A stretch of 64,000 bases of DNA, taken from contig JAFKAC010000053.1 of the NCBI GenBank assembly GCA_025766275.1, forward strand, positions 124,001 through 188,000, read 5' to 3'. Source of the DNA: Lactarius indigo (taxonomy: Eukaryota > Basidiomycota > Agaricomycetes > Russulales > Russulaceae). Every line of letters starts with the position of its first letter. Positions within the stretch are counted from its first letter, which is position 1. This document shows, piece by piece, positions 55,301 to 64,000 of this stretch. The notes under the pieces are model-generated. The model had not been told where the DNA came from. It worked only from the letters and a program-made list of their open reading frames with translations, and did not search any database. Made by a program: the position numbers and the translations under genes.

Positions 55301-56144
55301 AGACCTATCAATAACAGTAATGATTGGGTTTCCGTCTTTGTCACGACGACCAGGTTTTGAGTTGTTGTAACCAAGGTTGGCAGCTGTGCCGAAGCCAAAG
55401 TCAGCAGCTGTGTCATATTCATTTTGGCTGCCGACCTGGCAGTCTTCATCGTCACAGTCCATCTGTGACTGTGTCGATTGGGATGTGATTTAAAATATAA
55501 AAGGGTTCGCAACACACGCTTTGATTCAATTGATTGGGGCATAAATCTCCAGAGTGTCCAAGACGCAAGCTTACCCCAACCTCCCACATCCAAGATGAAA
55601 TAAAGTATTTTCCTGTCCATCTCTGGACCCTGTGGAAAGGGAGCCACTGGTGGGACTTCCGGCAACACTCCTTGCAGAGCACCAGAGTAGGAAAGCATTC
55701 AGTGCACCTCCACTCAAATGGAGCAGACATGCAGCTCTGACACGTTGTCATAGCAGGGACGCCCTCAGAATCGAGGAGGCAGCGCAGGTAAGGGCCAATC
55801 CTAGGAATAAACTCCTCCATATAGGTACGTTGGGACTGAGACATGTCAATTACTGTCAAGGACAGACGTGTGAGTGAACTCACTCTTTTCTGTTCTGGCT
55901 CCTCTATCCAGAATGTGTCGTCGATATCCATAGGTGGAGGATCAGTTTCATGCAAAGTTGCCTCATGATTGTCTATCTCTCTTCCACCAGCACCTCTCCT
56001 TGGTACTGGCAAATCTGTTGAGGTGATCACTTCAACTGGGACGCTTCTAGTTCTTCGAGAGCTCTCCCGAGTCACCCAGTTGATTATCTTGGCCTTAGAC
56101 TTTCTCTGGAAGACTTTGGATGCCTTTATACCTTTGGGTGCCAT
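52375..56144 (-). CDS. KDZ transposase with CxC2 cysteine cluster
   Basis: Multi-exon gene, start MAPKGIKASKVFQRKSK at 56144. Order: basic N-terminus; CxC2 zinc cluster with C135, C138, C147, C150, C157, C160 and the following HQWLPFHRVQRWTGKYF; CxC2 C-terminal part (VIDRSGVHDIGVSWC ... LFPATFRNPKTAFTF ... NLECKTTPSQFFSRLRRLTN); then the KDZ RNase H-like transposase domain: CALCAQPGINLPEDW, Asp of DGNF (about 54748), CHDHRAVN, FVPDSVVDFQKGE, Asp of YDVMCQW (about 54290), GIGLFHIHGH, Glu of ETLW (about 54098), and a C-terminal part (LREGQLNDTLHHIRIALGHK, RNKSLPWFW, VHWLRAKAQKMRWIEE). Introns show short GT-AG pairs, and one GC-AG donor is likely near 53985. A TGA at 53536-53538 falls between exons or is a nonsense change; I cannot decide. 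KDZ enzymes mobilise large fungal DNA transposons. Confidence 0.9.
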
Positions 56145-56366
56145 GGGGAGCCAAGATAGGTGGGGTTTTGCATTGTGGCGTATATGCTTGGAGGAGTGCC
56201 TCTTATCAGCCTACCGGAAAAGTTGGCGGTCCGAGTATTGTTCTGGCAACTTCAGTGGCTTCGGTAGCTTCGGCAGCTTCGGCAGTCTAGATATTTCATT
56301 TACAGCTTTGGCAGGCCAGGCATTGTATTTGCAGATCGGATAGATCTGGACCTATAGCTGCCCACT

Positions 56367-57397
56367 CTACTGTTGGTGGATTTGAGGGACCGGCATCGGC
56401 AGCCTTGCAAACCACTCTGGGATGTTCAACGAGTCCAATGTCTGTTGGAGACATTCTCTGGACATCTTCCTTCCAATGCACCTGATGTCCTCACCGATAG
56501 CCAATGGCCACTTCATGAATGTAACGCATTTTTTATTTACTTTATATGGATATGGGACGATAGACCATATGTAGCTAAATACACATGTAGCTTGAACAAG
56601 TGCTGGGAAATTGGTATCACCAGCCATAACGCTGCCGAAACTTCCTCGAATTAACTCTGAGAAGGTGTGTGAGGCAAGGACACAGCAGATAAGTTTTTAA
56701 TCACATACCCTCGACCATCCCATATAATAGCGCCATCCTCCCTAGCACATGTAGCGGCATACCCAGGTTGCTGTACCAGCTCCACTTCTTGAATGGCGCC
56801 AGCTACCAAGCGTCGTAATCCATGAAGGCGGATTGAGTCTTCTTCTTCTATTCCTGGTACTGCTATAATACTTGCTGCTTCTGAAAGCCGCTCTTGAATA
56901 AAGTCTTCAACATGCTTCTGGAATGGCTCTATCCACGGGAAAAGGCAGAATGTTTGAAGTATGAATTTCAACTCATCGAAGCAGTTGCAAGCCCTTTCTT
57001 CCTCCTCTATCATGTCTGGGGTTCTTCGGGAATCTGCCGATTTGGATTGTAAGATGAGAGAACATTCATAGCCCCTTGATATCCATGTGAGAACAAAGTC
57101 ACTGGAGGGGGTAGCAGACGCACCAGGAAAGAGCAGCCTTTGAGCACTTCGGCAGGTCCTCCACTGCCATTAGCATGCACCTCTGCGCACACCTTTCCTC
57201 CAATAGTGCACGCTCTGCTTTGCTGACCTTTCGGTACCCAGGTGCTCGCTTCCGCCGAGCATATTCCCGCTGGTAAGTCTGGAGGGGTTTTTTGTTCCTA
57301 GGAATTTAGCACATAAGATATCTGGCCACTCATATTGAAGAGCAGGGAAACAGTGCCATAATATTACTCACCTTTGATAGTATGCTGTTCTCTTCAT
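56367..57397 (-). CDS. Unrecognised KDZ-block gene with basic N-terminus
   Basis: Start MKRTAYYQ at 57397. Exons joined by GT-AG introns give a continuous protein of about 280 residues: QREYARRKRAPGYRKVSKAE (very basic), TPSSDFVLTWISRGYECSLI, EEERACNCFDELKFILQTFC, IEPFQKHVEDFIQERLSEAA, AGAIQEVELVQQPGYAA, EDGAIIWDGR, then PALVQATCVFSYIWSIVPYP and KWPLAIGEDIRCIGRKMSRE, stop at 56367. Lies between the transposase and TET/JBP genes in the same orientation. The basic start suggests nucleic-acid binding, but I recognise no domain. Confidence 0.55.
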
Positions 57398-57644
57398 CGT
57401 TTGCTGTAAGGGAAAAGGATTGTGGGACAACAGCCTGTTATACATCCACAAATGGGTCCTGTAAAAGGCAGTTATTAAGGCACCTGAAAGTGCAGCCAGC
57501 CATCATTTTGGAGTCTGTCATCTGGGCGCATCAGTTGGTAGCTGCCGAAGCACGATCTAGGGTCCTTAGATGGCCTGGTTTTGCCAATGTTGCAACCAGA
57601 CCCTATTTACGATATCAACAGTGCCAAGATAGATAACCGCTAAG

Positions 57645-57980
57645 ATGGGTCTGTCTTGACAAAAAAACAAAGCATTTATCTTGTGCAGCCAGGTTGAGAA
57701 ATAAAGCTCGATAGTATAGACTCTGAGGATGCAGTATGAGCACGCCCCATTAACATCATGAGGATTTTGATTGTTCGGCAGCTCAGAGGAGGGAGCACTC
57801 TGCATTCACAAATCTAGATCCTCAGTCACTGTAGACAAAAAACAACAGATTTGTCTCGCACAGCTAGATTGATACATAAAGCTTGATAGTATAGTCTCTA
57901 TGAAAGCAGTATGAGCACGCCCCATTAACATGGAAAGGATTTTGAATTGTTCGGCAGCTCAGAAGAGGGGGAATAGGCAA
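57645..57980. repeat. 175-bp tandem repeat, two copies
   Basis: CAGTATGAGCACGCCCCATT at 57732 and 57907 lie 175 apart; similarity runs about 160 bp, including GTTCGGCAGCTCAGA near each end. Lies downstream of the TET/JBP gene; probably non-coding. Confidence 0.7.
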
Positions 57981-58236
57981 ACTCAGGTTCTTGGCCACTA
58001 CAGACCACCATTTCACTTTTCTTGGGAAGATGTACGCGCTTGAGACATTTGGTGAGCTGCTGCAAAAAACAACATTTCTTCGCATCTGCAAAACATTGAG
58101 CCAACAGATGAGCTGCCAACCCCATAGATCTGCTCCAATGGCTATGCCCCATTTCACCTATGCTCATTGCTAGGGACATAGAAGTCTGACTTCACTGAGG
58201 GAAGGAAATATATATAGGAGAAAGCACTGGAATTCT

Positions 58237-59540
58237 CTACGCTACCGGATAGCAGTCTACTGACATCCAAGATTTCCCTGGCACCTTAGCCCACTCGTGC
58301 ACTCTATCCCTCATAAAATATACATAGCACACTCTTTCTCCTTCAAAGTGCTCCACTTCATGCTCCAACATTGCTGCTAACACTCCAACTACCGAACCAG
58401 GACCATACTCAAGTGAAAGTCCAAGACCCGGCAGCTTCAAATTGCAATTTCGGTAGCTTCCTACAGACGCCAGTAGGTCATACCATTGTTTTCTGGAACT
58501 GACATCCCGATGTGGTGGCGTGAGGCGGTTGCATATGACAGAGATGCCGCTGTAAACGGATGTCCATTTGTGGAGGATCTCCTGGGGCTTGATCTCAGAG
58601 CAGCTTCTTAGCACTTTGAAGGTATCCCGACCGGCATCATAAAGTTCCAGATGAATGACAGCCAGTATCGCACCCATTATTGAATTCGTTTCAGTGGCGC
58701 GATCTAGCCAGTCTAAGGCAGCTGGATTTTTCAAAGACACGGAGACCTGAGGGAAATTTTGTACCGTCTCAATTGAAATCAGCTACCGAACAAGAAAATA
58801 TTACATGATTAAACAGCTCACCTCATGCCCTTGTTGGAACCATGCAGGTGAAAGGTCAATTAACCCTTGATGGCCATCTAATCCCGAAGGAAAGTATCCT
58901 GGATCAAGGCGCCAAGAGGTGCCTGTTCGGCGCTTTTCCAGCAATGGATGTAACTCCGCCGTCGCGGCCATCATTTCACTCTAAAATGCATATTCAATTT
59001 GATGTGGTGATCGGACAAGGTGAATAAACTCACTTGCCTAGAATCATTCAAGATTCCAGGAAGGTGCCATGCCAATATAACTCCCTGCATATCAACAATA
59101 ATGCAGGGTCTTGAAATGGGAATGTCGGCAGCTGAATCATTCCGTGGAGGATATTGCCTTCTCATAATGGCCTCGCCAGCGTCTGCGGCAGCAGTTCCCG
59201 GCCTTGGGAACTTCTTTGGGAGCTTCTCCGCATAACGCGTAGCATCCCACTCTATCTTCACTGCTCAGATTATTTCAGAAATTGATGCCTGAGTGGCTGG
59301 TCTACATAACTGACCGCGGTTCATGAAGGCCTCCACCAGAGTGAGTGCCATTCGGTCCAGCTCCAAAATTAGATGCACCGGCAGCATCAGGGGGACTTGT
59401 GGCGCCATGGCAGCGTCAATCAGCTCAGAGGAGCGCTCATCTAACTTGAATCGGAACTGAGCTTGGAGATATTGGGCACAGAGATGCGAGAGACTCAGGG
59501 GAGTGAGTCTGCGGGAGTTAACAGGCTGGAAAGACTGCAT
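58237..59540 (-). CDS. TET/JBP 2-oxoglutarate-Fe(II) dioxygenase
   Basis: Four exons inferred: 59540-59315, 59260-59034, 58980-58822 and 58746-58237; introns 54, 53 and 75 nt, all GT-AG with phases that match; about 373 residues. The C-terminal catalytic domain carries the iron-binding HxD motif (CNRLTPPHRD, H283 and D285), the distal His (LEHEVEHFEG, H333) and the 2-oxoglutarate-binding Arg region (GERVCYVYFMRDRVHEW, R342). Spacing and the YFMR-VHEW ending are those of fungal TET/JBP proteins, which oxidise 5-methylcytosine. N-terminal part (DAAMAPQVPLMLPVHLILEL, EWDATRYAEKLPKKFPRPG) has no domain I know. Fungal TET/JBP genes are known to travel with KDZ transposons (Iyer and colleagues, 2014), and that fits the neighbours here. 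All catalytic residues are present, so activity is plausible. Confidence 0.88.
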
Positions 59541-59710
59541 ATTCTAACCGTTAAGGAACTTGGTGCAGAAGACTAGCTGCCGATCCACCCGAATTCCGTA
59601 GTTTTTCTAGCTGCCGATAAACAAACCCACGCTGCCAAGCATGTGATATCGTCACTTAAACTGCCGCAGATTGTCAGACCTTCAGTCTGTCCCTCCCGTG
59701 AATCTTCCCC

Positions 59711-62597
59711 ATGCCTGAAAAAACAACCAAGAAAGGTGCCAAGCCCAATTCTGTGCATCGCAGTAAGGGGGAGAAGGATGTAGCTCTGTCAGATGATGAA
59801 ACCTCAGACGAAGACTACGACTCAGGTCTAGAGTCTGAGGGCTCGTATCCATCTTCTGACTTCGGGTCAGTTGCATCTGGCGAGTTACGTTGGCTCGCTG
59901 CCGATCTTGAGGACGAGGTGGGAGGTGCCACGAGTGAAGAAAGGTGTGTATAACCATTGTATTTACGCAAACGCCCTCTGTTGATGTCACTTCACAGCCC
60001 CTCAAAGCAGGACATTGAAATCACAGATGAACAAGCGAGCATGTTGCAGAAGCACACTGCCGAGTTCCGGGCTGCTGATGCAGATGGTCGGTTAAAAATC
60101 ATCCAAGATTCAGTGGACCGCATTGAGAGACACTGGCGACAAGGCACCAAATTTGATAGAAAGGTCGTAGAAACAGTATGTGCACTCTTGGCTACATTGT
60201 CCAGCCCTGATATTTTGCAGCTTGTCCGCCGGTACCTTTACAACAAGTGCCAACAGGAGCGCAAAAGATTCAGCTTTCGTCGCAAACGATGGACATATCA
60301 CGACATTTTGATTGACCATCACCGGCAGGAACTGGACAAGATGGCTGTTGAAATGTCTGGGTCAACGCCAGGATCACGAAGCTACCTCGGCTGTTACAGG
60401 AAGGCTGTGAAGTTAATTGGCGAAAGGTTGGATGAAGACACACAGGTGAAGTACCGAGCAGAGGCAAAGAAATGGGCAGAGCAAGGTGTACCTCCTCGGC
60501 AGCAGCAGCGGTATGTACATGCCAATCATTTTACCAGATGGAAGTTGACTAAATCTCACCAAGGATGTTTGAGAAGCACGGTATTCATACAATCCGGGAC
60601 TTTTCTGAGACCATGTACCGCCAATATGGAGTGCGCGTTGCTATTTTGGGGGGGTATTGTGATGATGACGGACCCTCGATCATGTTGTGCGTATACAAAG
60701 CTATATACTTACAATCTAACAACCTATCAAATAGCTATGACAACAATGACGAGCTGGGCGGAACTTCTTTCAAAGCCCGGTACAAAGGCTGGTCAAAGGA
60801 CCCACTGGTTGAGGAGTTCTCAAGATGGACTGCCGAGTCTTTTGGTTAGCGTCTATTTCACTTCAAGAGAAATGTGCTAATATGACACCTTCGTAGGGGA
60901 ATACCCTGCCGATAGCGGTGAAGAGGACAGAAAAAGGAAGGATAAAACCCCTAAGGTGAAGCTGCCGATGGACGAAAATGGGTACCCTGTGCTGCCGAAA
61001 TGGGAAGACATTGATCGCGAGGGCCTCATGTACAAGAAGGTGGTCATTGGCAAGTTCATGAGTGAGATGTACCGTGAGTGAACTACAGTTCCCTGTTGCC
61101 AACCTAGCCAGTTATCTGATTCTCAGAGATTGCTGCCGGTGGGAGCAAGGGAAGGGTCCCATGGGCCAGAATACATGAGGCCCAAGGCGACTTTATTGCT
61201 GCCGAGTACCTGCCGGAAGGGGTCACTCTGACACAATACCATCACATTCGTCTCCATGACGCCAACTCCCTACTCAAGCACTGGATACAGAGGCAAGCTG
61301 CCGGCGAGATCCCATTCCGCTTCAAGAAAGTGGATAAGGCTAACAGGCATTATGATGGTGAGCATTCAACCGGGGGTGGGTCTAATGGACAAAGCCAAGA
61401 AGATGGTGCTGGGAGTCCAAGCAGTGTAAGTAACTGAGCTCCCTTATGTTTCTGTAACTTAGGCCTCACCCTCACCAGAGCGCCAATGGTCAGCGGCCTC
61501 ATTGTCATGAACTCCCTTGTTACCTTTTTCTTTGCTGCCCCTTATCTGATCCATTCCCTTTCCTGGCAGTTACCTATGCTTCCCTTTTATCTGATCATTC
61601 TAGCACCTTCCATGCTATTCTTGTTCACCCTTCTCCTGCCTTGCTGGCACGACACCATCTTGTATGATGTTGACACCATCTTGCCAGCACATTACTCTAT
61701 CTATAGCAACCAGTAGCACTATTCGCTCAGGCGCAATCCTGTACTATATAAGGAACCCTGTAGTGCGCCTTAGCTCCTTAGCTTTGGCTTAATCAACTAT
61801 CTGCGTTGTATCTCCACTGTCTCCTTGAGTGCCTCAGTCCCTTCAGCACTCAAGCCCTTGACCCAGAACCTCTGATCCTTGACCCTCATCCCCTTTGGGT
61901 CATTCCCCTCTCAGCCTCTGTGCAGGCCTCCCCTTGACTTCGCTCTCATCCTCTTCCTGTCTTACTGGTCAGCCCAGTGACACGTGACCTTTGGACTTCG
62001 ACCACCGAGCTTGTCCATTGCTCCAGACTCAGTCACCTTAACACAAGGGGCTGTTACAGATGGACCTTCCCACCTCAGTATAGGGGGATTGCCACAGACT
62101 CAGCTACCTTAGCATAGGAGCTGTTACAGAGGACCTTAGGAGTTGTTGCACACAGTGCCGATCCGACTTGGCTGTCGACTGCCATGTGACAGGAAGCCAT
62201 TACAGAAGACCACGCCCCCGCAGAGGCGTGACACTCATGAGGAGCTGCCAATGCAAGAAGATGGGGGAATGCTGCCCCCACACCCTCCCAACCCCCCACC
62301 TCCGCCTCCACCTCCTCACACTCGCACTCGTCCTCGCCCTCGCATCATCACGCAGCACCCAGCTCCCATCGGCAGCTCAAGGGCGGGTCCTGCCCAGGAA
62401 CGCTCCCCTGACGACCAAGTAAGTGACCTAAATTCAATCTAGCGCCTTGAAACTCAGGGCCTCTCACCCAGGTAACTGCCGATACCCCCCCCTCCAAGTG
62501 CCAGAAAGTTGATCGCCGTTTGACAAATACACAGAATGACACTCGGCGCTCAGCGCGCGTAACGTGGCCTACAGAGCGGGCTAAGCAAATTCAGTAA
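59711..62597 (+). pseudogene. KDZ-associated HMG-box-like gene, interrupted by solo LTR
   Basis: Exons inferred: 59711 to about 59943 (acidic/Ser-rich), 59997 to about 60512, then MFEKHGIHTIRDFSETMYRQ, NDELGGTSFKARYKGWSKDP, KRKDKTPKVKLPMDENGYPV, IAAGGSKGRVPWARIHEAQG, then a Pro-rich exon (QEDGGMLPPHPPN) and a last exon ending RRSARVTWPTERAKQIQ, stop at 62597. Introns are about 45-60 nt with matching phase. WTYHDILIDHHRQELDKMAV followed by YRAEAKKWAEQGVPPRQQQR resembles an HMG box, the type linked to fungal TET/KDZ clusters; this is moderate inference. The Pro-rich exon is split at 61502/62239 by a solo LTR (61503-62233, TSD CTCAT). Without the insertion the frame runs through, so the gene was intact until then. 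Confidence 0.65.
61503..62233 (+). mobile_element. Solo LTR with 5-bp target-site duplication
   Basis: 731 bp starting TGTCATGAAC and ending GCGTGACA, flanked by CTCAT at 61498-61502 and 62234-62238. TATA box CTATATAAGG near 61745. Inside, an imperfect tandem repeat of about 70 bp (GACTCAG...CTGTTACAGA...GGACCTT) lies near 62028-62140. No internal retroelement genes, so it is what remains after recombination between two LTRs. Inserted in a coding exon. Confidence 0.85.
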
Positions 62598-63219
62598 GTG
62601 ATAGCTTCCTCATTGACTCTAGAAGGTGAATGTGTCCAATAGGAGCAGCGGCATGTCTGCCAGGACCAGAGTGGGTCGCTAGAAGGAGGAGGGGCAAGGG
62701 GCATACACCGCTGCGGATGATTAGTATCTCCCTCACATCCCTTTTCTGGGTTCTCACTTGTACCAAGCGTCACTCAGAGTGTAACATAAATATCTATCTA
62801 TACACGTGTTGTGCAAATTTTCAGCACCATTAAATGCCTTGACAATGATATAGTGTTGCGGCAGCTCAAGCCAACATTTTTGCTGCCTTGGGAAATAAGA
62901 TGTCAGAGATCTGAAAATATTTGGGGAGGTAGATATTCTCAAATGCTGAGGAATCCTCCGCCAACTCTAAGCGATAAAATCGGACCGTTTGTGAGTTATT
63001 TGACCAGTTCTGAACAGCTGCCGAAACATCACAACCAACTCACAATCACGCAGGGCGAAACAAGACAGCAAGTGGAGATTGTATTTGATACAGACATGGT
63101 ACAGTAGGGCAGTGAACTAGCTAGATGTGAGACAAGTATGTAAAGAGATACCGAGGCAGAGGGAAATAGTAAACAAAACAAAAACGATGCCAAAAAATGC
63201 GTAAAGTAAGAAAAAGGTC
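62598..63219. other. Spacer with TGCCGA motifs
   Basis: No supported gene. An open frame at 62811-63107 lacks family features. Contains GGCAGCTCAAGCC (62861) and CAGCTGCCGAAAC (63018). Confidence 0.4.
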
Positions 63220-64000
63220 TTACAATCCGCCCTTCCAGTTCTCATCTTGCGTGCGTATCCATTCTTCAATCGCAGCTACCCTTCTCTCCAAGGCCACCAT
63301 GCTGCTGCTGCTGGGAGACGGCACTTGTGACTCCTGGGCGGCAGAGCTTTGCTGTCGCGAGGAGACCGAGGGTGGTGGGTTCGGCACCAAGACATACGGC
63401 ACGAGTTTCTTCCTCTTCGATGACATGTGCCGACGGAGAGCGGGGGCTATGGAGGGGGAGTGGTCGTCAATGGGAACAGGAAAGTCGGCAGCAGGGGTAG
63501 GGGGAATGGGAGTGGCGGCGGCAGGGGGAATGGCGGTAGCAGTGGTAGGAGGAACTGCAGCAGCAGGGGAAGGGGCGGCGGCGGCAGAGATGATGGGAAT
63601 TGAAGTGGGAGTAGGGACAGAGGGCTCAGCAGCTGCGTCTACAGCAGGGAACAGCTCCGCAGAGGGTGGGACGGGCGACTCAGCTGCAGACGGTGAAACC
63701 AAAGCTGCCGAGCGAGAATGGCCATGAGACGACCCGCTGTCCAGCTTCATCCTCCCAACCATCCTTGAGGCAAACACTACCGAGTCTGAACCCACCCTGA
63801 CCCCACGCCTCGGCTGCTTCCCCTTGAGCTGCTCAAGGCGGAACTTGAAGACCTGCTTGGCCGTCAGTATCCGCCGATCTGCCTTGCCTGTCTTCGCGTT
63901 TATGGGCATCAGACTGCATTGCTGCTTCTTCTCCTTGCAGCGAATGCAAGGCCCTGTCGGCCTTGTCTGGCAGTCGACCCCTGCACGGGTGCATCGAGAG
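63220..64000 (-). CDS. Zinc-cluster protein, N-terminus beyond window edge
   Basis: Open on the minus strand from base 64000 to the stop at 63220, at least 260 residues, 5' end outside. Near the edge: RCTRAGVDCQTRPTGPCIRC followed by KEKKQQC, giving C-X6-C-X7-C-X2-C-X6-C. With one more Cys upstream this is the fungal Zn2Cys6 binuclear cluster pattern, a DNA-binding domain. Then a basic stretch (KADRRILTAKQVFKFRLEQL), a long Ala/Pro-rich low-complexity region (about 63480-63700), RRHMSSKRKKLVPYVLVPNP and a short C-terminal coiled coil (MVALERRVAAIEEWIRTQDE). Likely another passenger of the KDZ block. No break seen. Confidence 0.65.
   Translation of the reverse strand, partial: SRCTRAGVDCQTRPTGPCIRCKEKKQQCSLMPINAKTGKADRRILTAKQVFKFRLEQLKGKQPRRGVRVGSDSVVFASRMVGRMKLDSGSSHGHSRSAALVSPSAAESPVPPSAELFPAVDAAAEPSVPTPTSIPIISAAAAPSPAAAVPPTTATAIPPAAATPIPPTPAADFPVPIDDHSPSIAPALRRHMSSKRKKLVPYVLVPNPPPSVSSRQQSSAAQESQVPSPSSSSMVALERRVAAIEEWIRTQDENWKGGL

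Noticed and set aside
61486..61716. Hydrophobic open frame resembling a small membrane protein
   Set aside because: Lies almost wholly within the solo LTR (61503-62233) and begins in the disrupted exon.
1..64000. tRNA or rRNA genes
   Set aside because: No cloverleaf with A and B box spacing or rRNA-like sequence was seen, though a covariance-model scan was not possible.

Overview
The window looks like repeat-dense, gene-poor DNA from a mushroom-forming basidiomycete (Agaricomycetes). The evidence is DUF6535 membrane-protein genes, a KDZ transposase with a CxC2 cysteine cluster, a fungal TET/JBP dioxygenase, Tf1/sushi-like chromodomain Ty3 elements, and short (about 40-75 nt) GT-AG introns. 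No rRNA, tRNA or CRISPR array was found. Species cannot be named from the sequence.

Layout. (1) 1-1819: left-pointing Ty3/gypsy element running off the left edge (gag, primer-binding site, 568-bp LTR). (2) 1820-8303: Ty1/copia element with one intact 1,750-codon gag-pol frame and the start of its 3' LTR. (3) 8304-15997: complete Ty3/gypsy element 1, inserted into or just beyond that copia 3' LTR (TSD GCGCT). (4) 16289-24177: complete Ty3/gypsy element 2 (TSD ACCAC). (5) 24183-26510: low-information DNA, an F-box-like relic and a CHAT-domain relic. (6) 26.2-46.2 kb: four left-pointing DUF6535 genes in an A-B-A-B pattern, apparently a tandem duplication of a block of about 11 kb; three look intact and the fourth is broken. 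(7) 46.4-48.3 kb: 44-bp minisatellite with a 264-bp higher-order period. (8) 48.3-64 kb: a block resembling a large KDZ DNA transposon. It holds a coiled-coil gene with a 331-bp internal duplication, two small unknown genes, the KDZ transposase, a basic-N-terminus unknown gene, a 373-aa TET/JBP dioxygenase, an HMG-box-like gene split by a solo LTR, and a partial zinc-cluster gene. The block is saturated with TGCCGA/TCGGCA, which is also the head of the minisatellite unit.

How the parts work together. The three Ty3 elements share a layout that suggests Tf1-type self-priming: an 11-nt primer-binding site matches the complement of an 11-nt stretch 33-34 nt downstream of the LTR TATA box, and the pairing is kept when the sequence differs. 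Elements 1 and 2 join gag to pol in the -1 frame at a double slippery site. All 24 differences between paired LTRs are transitions at CpG, and most nonsense codons here are TGA where relatives carry CGN, AGA or CAA. That is the signature of methyl-cytosine decay, in a window that also carries a TET/JBP 5mC oxidase.
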